Assembly: GCA_027859055.1 (NCBI GenBank)
Contig: JAQIBO010000363.1
Span: forward strand, 1-11,694
Origin: Spirochaeta sp.
GTDB lineage: Bacteria > Spirochaetota > Spirochaetia > DSM-27196 > Alkalispirochaetaceae
DNA length: 11,694 bases
Direction: 5' to 3'
The first letter of the stretch is position 1, and every line of letters begins with the position of its first letter. Under the pieces are notes generated by a model. It had not been told where the DNA came from. It saw only the letters and a list, made by a program, of their open reading frames with translations, and did not search any database. The position numbers and the translations under genes were made by a program. Shown here one piece after another: positions 6,668 to 11,694 of the stretch.

Positions 6668-7240
6668 ATGGAGAGAGCAATAGAAAATCCTGATCCGATT
6701 GAGGCGCAGTTGCAGACGACAACGCGGCCGGTCATCCTTGAGTTCTGGGCACCGTGGTGCGTACCGTGTCGTCAAATGGAGCCGATCCTGGAGGAGCTCT
6801 CTGCGGAGTACGCCGAAACGGTGGAGACGATTCGTATCAACGCGGATGAACACCCGAACCTGACGGCGGAACGCAAGATTTACACGATTCCGACCGTTCT
6901 CATCGTCCAGAACGGCGATGAGCGCTCCCGTCGCAGTGGCGTTCAGTCCCGGCAGGCACTGGAAGAGATGTACGTCGCCGCACAAGACGGCGGTACCGTA
7001 TCCGCGCTTTCAAATCGGGCACGGTTCATCCGCATGGGAATAGCGGTGGGAATCGTACTGATGGCGCAGGAGTTCACCCTCCAATGGCCGTTTTTCCTCG
7101 CTGCCGGCGCGGTGTTCTTCAGCGCGATCCACGATCGGTGCCCGGCGTGGCAAGCGATCAAACGAATGGTGTCTACCGCCAGGGGGAAACACGAGGAACC
7201 GGATCGCGCCGACGGAGCTCCGGCCCGCGAGCAGAGGTAG
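6668..7240 (+). CDS. Membrane-tethered thioredoxin: thioredoxin domain fused to DUF2892-like two-helix tail
   Basis: The 190-residue protein opens with a thioredoxin fold. It contains EFWAPWCVPCRQMEPILEEL with redox Cys31 and Cys34, INADEHPNL, and TIPTVLI with cis-Pro75. There is no signal peptide. After a linker rich in Ala and Gln, residues about 120-156 form two hydrophobic helices (IRMGIAVGIVLMAQ and WPFFLAAGAVFFSAI), followed by DRCPAW (156-161) and a basic tail. Two short helices ending in a CP motif resemble DUF2892 (YgaP-type) tails, which usually follow rhodanese domains. By the positive-inside rule, both ends should be cytoplasmic, so the thioredoxin domain would work at the inner face of the membrane. 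Cys158 is a possible third redox or metal site. The ATG at 6668 lacks a Shine-Dalgarno sequence; a TTG at 6659 is the alternative. A standard thioredoxin gene follows. The thioredoxin domain is certain; the DUF2892 match is by eye. Confidence 0.85.
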   Translation: MERAIENPDPIEAQLQTTTRPVILEFWAPWCVPCRQMEPILEELSAEYAETVETIRINADEHPNLTAERKIYTIPTVLIVQNGDERSRRSGVQSRQALEEMYVAAQDGGTVSALSNRARFIRMGIAVGIVLMAQEFTLQWPFFLAAGAVFFSAIHDRCPAWQAIKRMVSTARGKHEEPDRADGAPAREQR

Positions 7241-7250
7241 ATATCAACAC

Positions 7251-7283
7251 TCCTGCGCAAAAGGCTTGCCTTTCCACGCAGGA
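7251..7283. promoter_or_regulatory. Nested 33-bp dyad over the trxA -35 region (candidate operator or hairpin)
   Basis: An outer inverted repeat TCCTGCG (7251-7257) / CGCAGGA (7277-7283) encloses an inner one, AAAGGC (7260-7265) / GCCTTT (7268-7273). Both are centred within half a base of 7267. The -35 box of the trxA promoter lies at the centre. It could be an operator for a dimeric or tetrameric regulator, or a hairpin at the end of the upstream transcript; no T tract follows. The symmetry is directly visible, but its role is inferred. Confidence 0.5.
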
Positions 7284-7294
7284 CATGGTATTTT
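7266..7294 (+). promoter_or_regulatory. Likely promoter of trxA
   Basis: TTGCCT (7266-7271) and TATTTT (7289-7294) are spaced by 17 bases in an unusually AT-rich stretch. Transcription would start near 7301, leaving a leader of about 28 bases that carries the TGGAG ribosome site (7318-7322). The -35 box sits inside the nested dyad. Confidence 0.55.
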
Positions 7295-7328
7295 CTATAT
7301 ATAACTTTTATAATAACTGGAGTAAGAC

Positions 7329-7691
7329 ATGACAGAGCATCTGACGAAGCAGACTTTTCTCGATAAGGTTTTTAACTACGAGGAGAACAAAGAGTGGAAA
7401 TACGAGGGTGACAAGCCTGCAATCATCGACTTCTACGCGGACTGGTGCGGGCCGTGCAAAATGGTAGCGCCTATCCTCGAGGAACTTTCCGATGAGTATT
7501 CCGACAATTTGAACATTTACAAGATCGACACCGACGCGGAGCAGGAACTGGCAGCCGTGTTTGGCATCCAGAGCATTCCGTCGATGCTGTTCATCCCTGT
7601 TGATGACAAGCCGCAGATGGCGGTCGGCGCCCTGCCGAAGGATTCCATCGAGCAGGCGATGCAGGACGTACTGAAGGTAGAGGTCAAATAA
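7329..7691 (+). CDS. trxA: Thioredoxin
   Basis: This 120-residue cytoplasmic thioredoxin reduces disulfides in target proteins and is itself recharged by thioredoxin reductase, which is not in the window. It carries the classical active site FYADWCGPCK (Cys40 and Cys43), the buried IIDFYAD strand, KIDTD (65-69), and cis-Pro84 in SIPSM. A short extension, NYEENKEWKYEGDKP (16-30), precedes the core strand. This is a form I associate with Bacteroidetes and spirochaete thioredoxins, and it accounts for the length above the usual 105-110. The ATG has TGGAG six bases upstream. A strong intrinsic terminator follows 28 bases after the stop. The gene follows the membrane thioredoxin on the same strand but appears to have its own promoter. 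Confidence 0.96.
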   Translation: MTEHLTKQTFLDKVFNYEENKEWKYEGDKPAIIDFYADWCGPCKMVAPILEELSDEYSDNLNIYKIDTDAEQELAAVFGIQSIPSMLFIPVDDKPQMAVGALPKDSIEQAMQDVLKVEVK

Positions 7692-7718
7692 CGACCGTTA
7701 CGACTTGATCACCCACAG

Positions 7719-7749
7719 AGGCGGTTCCTACGGGAGCCGCCTTTTTTTT
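7719..7749 (+). terminator. Rho-independent terminator of trxA
   Basis: The arms AGGCGGTTCC (7719-7728) and GGAGCCGCCT (7733-7742) form a 10-bp stem with one G-U pair and a TACG loop. A run of eight T follows (7742-7749). No T run lies on the other side, so it serves the plus strand only. Confidence 0.93.
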
Positions 7750-7768
7750 GTCCTCCCCTGGGGCTGGA

Positions 7769-8311
7769 CTACGGTTCCGAGCGTTCAAAGGCGAAGTTGA
7801 TACCGGTCAGGACGCGGGACGAGCTGTTGATCCAGTTGGTGCCGCCGATCAGCAGGTCCTGCTGGTACTCCACAAACCAACTCATGATCGGATGCACTTT
7901 CACGCGCATCGCGCCTTTGACATAGGGGCCCATGTAAAACCGAAAATCGTCTGATCCCTCTTCATCGGTGTTGATGTTGAATACCGGTGTCAGTCCCGTA
8001 CCAAACAGAAACGTGACCGTGTCCTGGGGAAATGTGAAGTTGAGCCCAAGGTTCGCAGGAATGACAAAGCGCGGCTTCACATCTCCGTCATCGTCCTCGC
8101 GGGTGGTTATGTTGAAGTCTCCACCGATATTCAGTTCGAGCCCCTTCTGGATCTCGTGGTGGTACGCCGCTGAAAGCGCGGTCAGGTAGGTGGTGTTGTA
8201 CCGAAAGAAGTTGACCCCGACGCCGGTAGAGATGGAGCTCTGTGCCGCCGCCGGTGCGGCCAGCGCCAGCCCGCACAGCAGGATGATGATTGCTCGTCTG
8301 TTCATGCTCAT
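7769..8311 (-). CDS. Small exported beta-barrel-like (outer membrane) protein
   Basis: The 180-residue protein begins with a signal peptide: MSMNRRAI, then a hydrophobic core and APAAAQ, with cleavage probably after residue 23. The ATG at 8311 was chosen because AGGAG lies eight bases upstream. The ATG at 8305 is a close alternative, and an open frame to 8365 lacks signal character. The mature part is about 155 residues of alternating strands rich in Asn, Gly and aromatic residues, such as STGVGVNFFRYNTTYLTALS, GLELNIGGDFNI, IPANLGLNFTF, MSWFVEYQQDLLIG and VLTGINFAF. Acidic loops (REDDDGDVKP and NTDEEGSDDF) separate them. This is the pattern of a small outer-membrane barrel of about eight strands. 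The chain ends ERSEP just after NFAF, rather than on the usual terminal Phe. I do not recognise the family. It is transcribed convergently with trxA and divergently from leuS. Confidence 0.75.
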   Translation of the reverse strand: MSMNRRAIIILLCGLALAAPAAAQSSISTGVGVNFFRYNTTYLTALSAAYHHEIQKGLELNIGGDFNITTREDDDGDVKPRFVIPANLGLNFTFPQDTVTFLFGTGLTPVFNINTDEEGSDDFRFYMGPYVKGAMRVKVHPIMSWFVEYQQDLLIGGTNWINSSSRVLTGINFAFERSEP

Positions 8312-8340
8312 GTTCTGTTCTCCTATGGCTATCTTTTGGT

Positions 8341-8369
8341 ATTGTCGACATCTTACCCCTGCCAATCAA
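8341..8369 (-). promoter_or_regulatory. Candidate promoter of the small barrel protein gene
   Basis: On the minus strand, TTGATT (8364-8369) and GACAAT (8341-8346) are 17 bases apart. They would give a leader of about 23 bases containing the AGGAG at 8320-8324. Each box matches consensus at four of six positions. For leuS on the other strand I found no better than weak candidates in this 100-bp divergent gap. Confidence 0.35.
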
Positions 8370-8411
8370 TCCTTAGTCTCAGATTGACGGCGCGGGAGTG
8401 CATTGGGTACC

Positions 8412-10892
8412 ATGCGCGTCATGAAGAAATACCCGTTCCGCGAGATTGAAACCAAGTGGCAGCGCTATTGGAAAGAAAACGCCACATTCCGGGCGACTGA
8501 AGACCCGGACATACCGAAAGACAAACGCCGCTACGTACTCGATATGTTCCCCTATCCCTCGGCAGCGGGGCTCCACGTCGGTCATCCGGAAGGGTATACC
8601 GCCACCGACATATACTGCCGATATCTCCGCATGAACGGGTACAACGTCCTCCACCCGATGGGTTTCGACAGCTTCGGACTTCCCGCCGAAAACTACGCCG
8701 TCCAGACCGGCACCCATCCGAAAGCGACGACGGAAGAAAACATCGAGCGGTTTCGGGAGCAAATTCAAGACCTCGGCTTCAGCTACGACTGGGACCGGGA
8801 AGTGAGCACCCACCGGCGTGACTACTACAGGTGGACCCAGTGGATCTTTCTCAAACTGTGGGAACAGGGACTTGCGTACGTCGCGGAGATCCCGATGTGG
8901 TATTGCGAAGCGCTGGGCACCGTCCTTGCCAATGAAGAAGTGCTTGCCACCCCGGAGGGCCCCCGCAGCGAGCGGGGCAACCATCCGGTGGAACGACGCC
9001 CGCTGCGACAGTGGATGCTCAAGATCACCGAGTACGCCGATCGTCTCCTCGACGGACTGGAAACGCTGGACTGGCCGGAATCGATCAAGGCGATGCAGCG
9101 CAACTGGATCGGCCGCTCCGAAGGGGCCAACGTTGTGTTTTCCCTGGTAGACACCGCCGCGGCAACCGCCGCAGGCGTCCCCGTCGGAGAACACCGCATC
9201 GAGGTGTACACGACGCGACCGGACACGTTGTTTGGAGCGACCTACATGGTGATGGCCCCGGAGCACGCGCTGGTCCCGGCGCTCACTACCCCGGAGCAGG
9301 CTGCGGCGGTCCGTACCTATGTCGATGCCACCCGCCTGAAGAGCGACCTTGAGCGCACCGAACTGACGAAAGAAAAAACCGGCGTATTCACCGGCTCCTA
9401 CGCGATCAACCCGGTAAACGGTACGGAGATTCCGATCTGGATCTCGGACTACATTCTTGCCAGTTACGGTACCGGCGCGATCATGGCGGTGCCGGGTCAC
9501 GATGAACGGGACTGGGAGTTTGCCACGAAGTTCAACTTGCCGATCCTCAAGGTGGTTGCCCGGTCTCCCGAGGAGGATCCTGCCGAGCCGCTCACGGCGG
9601 CCACGCCGGAGTACGGATACGCGGTCAACAGCGAACAGTTTGACGGAATGCCGACCGCTGAGGCCAAATCGGCGATCATCGACTGGCTGGAAGAACGGGG
9701 CGACGGCAAACGAGCGGTCAACTACAAGCTCCGCGACTGGATCTTCAGTCGTCAACGCTACTGGGGCGAACCGATTCCTCTGGTGCAGTGTGACGGCGAA
9801 TACTATCCCGTTCCGTATGATCAGCTTCCGGTGACACTTCCCGAGGTGGAGAGCTACAAGCCGACCGGGACCGGCGAAAGTCCGCTTGCCACGGTCACTG
9901 AGTGGGTCGAGTGTTCGTGCCCCGACGGAAGCGGACGCGTCGGACGGCGAGAGACCAATACGATGCCCCAATGGGCCGGCAGTTGCTGGTATTATCTTCG
10001 GTATCTCGACCCACACAACGAGAACGAGTTTGCCAGGCGGGACAAGATCGACTACTGGATGCCGGTTGACCTGTACGTCGGCGGGGCGGAACACGCGGTG
10101 CTCCACCTGCTGTACTCGCGATTCTGGCACAAGGTGCTCTACGATATCGGCGTGGTCACGACGCAGGAGCCGTTCCTGCGGTTGGTCAATCAGGGAATGA
10201 TACTCGGCGAAAACGGCGTGAAGATGTCCAAGAGCCTGGGCAACGTGATCAACCCCGACGATATCATTCACGAGTTCGGCGCCGACAGCATGCGCGTCTA
10301 CGAGATGTTCATGGGACCGCTGCAGCAGGAAAAGCCGTGGTCGACGCAGGGTTTGACGGGGGTATACCGGTTTCTCGACCGGGTATGGCGCCTCACCGAA
10401 CGGGACGTAGTGGGTATCGAACCGGATGAGGAGCTTCTGCGGGTGCTTCACAAGACGATCCGAAAGGTTGGCGAGGACACGGACAGGCTGGCGTTCAACA
10501 CCGCAATCAGCCAGATGATGATCCTCGTGAACGAACTGTACAAGCGGGATACGCTGCCGCGAACAGTCTGGGAACCGTTTGTCAAGCTGTTGTCGCCGTA
10601 CGCTCCGCACCTGGCGGAGGAGCTCTGGGAAATGGCGGGCAACGAAGCGCCGGTCTCCGTTGCAGCGTGGCCGTTTTACGATGAAGCGCTCACCCGCGAT
10701 GAGGAGGCGGAGGTCGTGGTGCAGATAAACGGAAAGATCCGTGCGCGCCTGAACGTCGAAACCGGAACCGACAGCGCCACCCTCCAGGCGCTGGCCGAAC
10801 AACAGTCACGGATTCGTGAACTCCTCGACGGCAAGACGGTGGTCAAGGTGATCGCCGTGCCGGACAAGCTGGTTAACTTCGTCGTGAAATAG
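8412..10892 (+). CDS. leuS: Leucyl-tRNA synthetase
   Basis: This enzyme attaches leucine to tRNA(Leu) using ATP. It is a class I synthetase of bacterial type, about 826 residues and complete. The catalytic domain has MFPYPSAAGLHVGHPEGY with the HIGH-like HVGH at 55-58, and GVKMSKSLGN with KMSKS at 604-608. The inserted CP1 editing domain, which clears mischarged tRNA, shows TTRPDT (267-272) and GHDERDWEF with the conserved editing Asp364. The anticodon-binding helical domain and the C-terminal VVVQINGKIRARL follow. Three in-frame starts exist. GGAG (8395-8398) is 13 bases before ATG 8412, 4 before TTG 8403 and 22 before ATG 8421; the last gives the family-like MKKYPFREIE. I take 8412 as a compromise. 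The gene stands alone and is closed by its own terminator. No T-box or leader peptide is visible in the short upstream gap. Confidence 0.97.
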   Translation: MRVMKKYPFREIETKWQRYWKENATFRATEDPDIPKDKRRYVLDMFPYPSAAGLHVGHPEGYTATDIYCRYLRMNGYNVLHPMGFDSFGLPAENYAVQTGTHPKATTEENIERFREQIQDLGFSYDWDREVSTHRRDYYRWTQWIFLKLWEQGLAYVAEIPMWYCEALGTVLANEEVLATPEGPRSERGNHPVERRPLRQWMLKITEYADRLLDGLETLDWPESIKAMQRNWIGRSEGANVVFSLVDTAAATAAGVPVGEHRIEVYTTRPDTLFGATYMVMAPEHALVPALTTPEQAAAVRTYVDATRLKSDLERTELTKEKTGVFTGSYAINPVNGTEIPIWISDYILASYGTGAIMAVPGHDERDWEFATKFNLPILKVVARSPEEDPAEPLTAATPEYGYAVNSEQFDGMPTAEAKSAIIDWLEERGDGKRAVNYKLRDWIFSRQRYWGEPIPLVQCDGEYYPVPYDQLPVTLPEVESYKPTGTGESPLATVTEWVECSCPDGSGRVGRRETNTMPQWAGSCWYYLRYLDPHNENEFARRDKIDYWMPVDLYVGGAEHAVLHLLYSRFWHKVLYDIGVVTTQEPFLRLVNQGMILGENGVKMSKSLGNVINPDDIIHEFGADSMRVYEMFMGPLQQEKPWSTQGLTGVYRFLDRVWRLTERDVVGIEPDEELLRVLHKTIRKVGEDTDRLAFNTAISQMMILVNELYKRDTLPRTVWEPFVKLLSPYAPHLAEELWEMAGNEAPVSVAAWPFYDEALTRDEEAEVVVQINGKIRARLNVETGTDSATLQALAEQQSRIRELLDGKTVVKVIAVPDKLVNFVVK

Positions 10893-11694
10893 TGCCGCCG
10901 GTGAAACGGTAAAGATGTGATACGAACCATGACCCTGGGTCGAACGGCTCAGGGTCATTTTTTGCAGCGATTGGTGTGCCGGTTCCACGCGCCACATTGA
11001 ACGCGTCGTCCCGGGAGCCACCTTCGGCGCCCACACCAGGTACTCTCCGGCTACGATCGCATCTACCCGGGGATTCGCGGGGTCGTCGGTAATCCATCGC
11101 AATGCCCGGTCGCCGTGTTCGTCAGCGTCTCCGCTCGCCGGGTAATCGGAAGCGAGCGCCCGCACCTCCAGGGGTGACTCGTCAAGGGGACGTATGTGGT
11201 ACCGCCGGAACGCAAGACTTCGCAGCCCCTCTTCGAGGCGGTCCCGGTCGATCCGACGCGCTCCGGCGGACAGCTCTTCCTCTATCCCTTCCTGGATACG
11301 CGCCACGTTTACCAGAGCGGGATCAAGGCCGTCTTGTGCTGTGCGAATCAACGCCCGGGCAAGCGCCCCCGCATGCAAAGAGAGCGAACACCGTACGGCG
11401 GGCGGGTACACCCACCCGCCGTACGGGCGAAGTCTCACGTCAACCGCGGGGATACGGGGAACGGCGGAAACAAGCACGATCTCCGCACCGTCCGGGGATC
11501 GCTGAAGGGATATCGAGACAGGTTCTTCCGCGACGGTGTTGACCGTTTGTGTATGGGTGCGACCGCCGTCCCACCATGTGACGGCCCACTCTACCGCCCA
11601 CCCCGCGTACGCAGCCGGCAGCGGCGGTATCTCAACATCCACCGTTTCCGGCGGGGTCACTGCCTCGGGTAACAGTACGGTTCCGCACCCGGTA
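10806..11694 (-). CDS. Putative lipoprotein of unknown function, 5' end beyond right edge
   Basis: The frame is open to the right edge. The first complete codons read TGCGTVLLPEAV, so a T-G-C lipobox with Cys encoded at 11685-11687 probably marks the lipidation site, and most of the signal peptide is cut off. A GTG at 11660 could be mistaken for a start, but it lies inside the mature protein. About 285 residues follow in this window. They include a Trp/Tyr-rich beta-looking part (GWAVEWAVTWWDGG and RPYGGWVYPPAV), a helical middle (LARALIRTAQDGLDP and EGIEEELSAGARRIDRDRL) and a late GEYLVWAPKVAPGTTRSMW. I recognise no family. The last 50 or so residues are read through the leuS terminator and 87 bases into leuS antisense, in leuS codon register. 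The natural end is probably earlier, near SLQK at about 10958: one base fewer in the A6 run would create a TGA at once. The right-end gene is convincing; its 3' end is doubtful. Confidence 0.68.
   Translation of the reverse strand, partial: TGCGTVLLPEAVTPPETVDVEIPPLPAAYAGWAVEWAVTWWDGGRTHTQTVNTVAEEPVSISLQRSPDGAEIVLVSAVPRIPAVDVRLRPYGGWVYPPAVRCSLSLHAGALARALIRTAQDGLDPALVNVARIQEGIEEELSAGARRIDRDRLEEGLRSLAFRRYHIRPLDESPLEVRALASDYPASGDADEHGDRALRWITDDPANPRVDAIVAGEYLVWAPKVAPGTTRSMWRVEPAHQSLQKMTLSRSTQGHGSYHIFTVSPAALFHDEVNQLVRHGDHLDHRLAVEEFTNP
10929..10963 (+). terminator. Rho-independent terminator of leuS
   Basis: The arms ATGACCCTGGG (10929-10939) and CTCAGGGTCAT (10948-10958) form an 11-bp stem with one G-U pair and an 8-base loop. 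Six T follow (10958-10963). It starts 37 bases after the leuS stop. The opposite-strand lipoprotein frame runs straight through it. Confidence 0.9.
11391..11426. repeat. 16-bp inverted repeat inside the lipoprotein gene
   Basis: CCGTACGGCGGGCGGG (11391-11406) and CCCACCCGCCGTACGG (11411-11426) are complementary at 15 of 16 positions around a TACA loop. In the messenger of the lipoprotein gene (minus strand), the odd position is a G-U pair, so the whole stem can form. It encodes PYGGWVYPPAV. It may be a coding-sequence hairpin or a coincidence of GC-rich codons; no T tract follows on either side. Confidence 0.7.

Noticed and set aside
8312..8411. T-box or leucine leader upstream of leuS
   Set aside because: The gap is about 100 bp, with no terminator hairpin, no Leu-rich short frame and no T-box core sequence.
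8379..10802. 807-codon open frame on the minus strand, antisense to leuS
   Set aside because: It is in exact codon register with leuS, so it stays open only because leuS avoids TTA, CTA and TCA codons. Its translation shows no domain, and leuS is certain.
1..11694. CRISPR array, insertion sequence, tRNA or phage genes
   Set aside because: No regularly spaced repeats, transposase motifs, cloverleaf-like sequence or phage-type proteins were found on reading both strands.

Overview
The window is GC-rich bacterial chromosome, tightly packed with genes on both strands. Gene content and LeuRS character suggest a free-living spirochaete-like bacterium: a PEGA-type envelope protein with a beta-barrel-like C-terminus, a CHASE/PAS/HisKA_2 sensor kinase, DUF4230 proteins and thioredoxins. 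This taxonomic guess is an inference; no rRNA or tRNA is present to settle it.

Layout from left to right. (1) The left edge holds the 5' part of a type I restriction-modification hsdM gene on the minus strand, running off the window, with a clear promoter. Its 267-bp divergent upstream region carries a perfect 14-bp palindrome. (2) On the plus strand follows an orphan transmembrane sensor histidine kinase. (3) Converging on it, with both stop codons taken from one TTAA, is a minus-strand pair: an exported PEGA/beta-barrel-like protein whose stop overlaps the start of an ArgA-type N-acetylglutamate synthase. (4) A plus-strand block starts at a divergent promoter. It holds two translationally coupled membrane-anchored DUF4230 proteins, a membrane-tethered thioredoxin (thioredoxin plus DUF2892-like tail), and a classical thioredoxin closed by a strong terminator. 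(5) A small exported beta-barrel-like protein lies on the minus strand. (6) leuS (leucyl-tRNA synthetase), complete, lies on the plus strand with its terminator. (7) The right edge holds a minus-strand lipoprotein of unknown function that is cut by the window end. Its open frame runs through the leuS terminator into leuS, probably because of a one-base difference in an A6/T6 run.

Working together: leuS, trxA and argA are housekeeping genes, whereas the envelope proteins and kinase look lineage-specific. The least ordinary parts are the DUF4230 pair next to the membrane thioredoxin, the nested dyad over the trxA promoter, and the structure around the right-end lipoprotein gene. I saw no CRISPR array, transposon, phage gene or tRNA, and nothing that amounts to a convincing new defence system.
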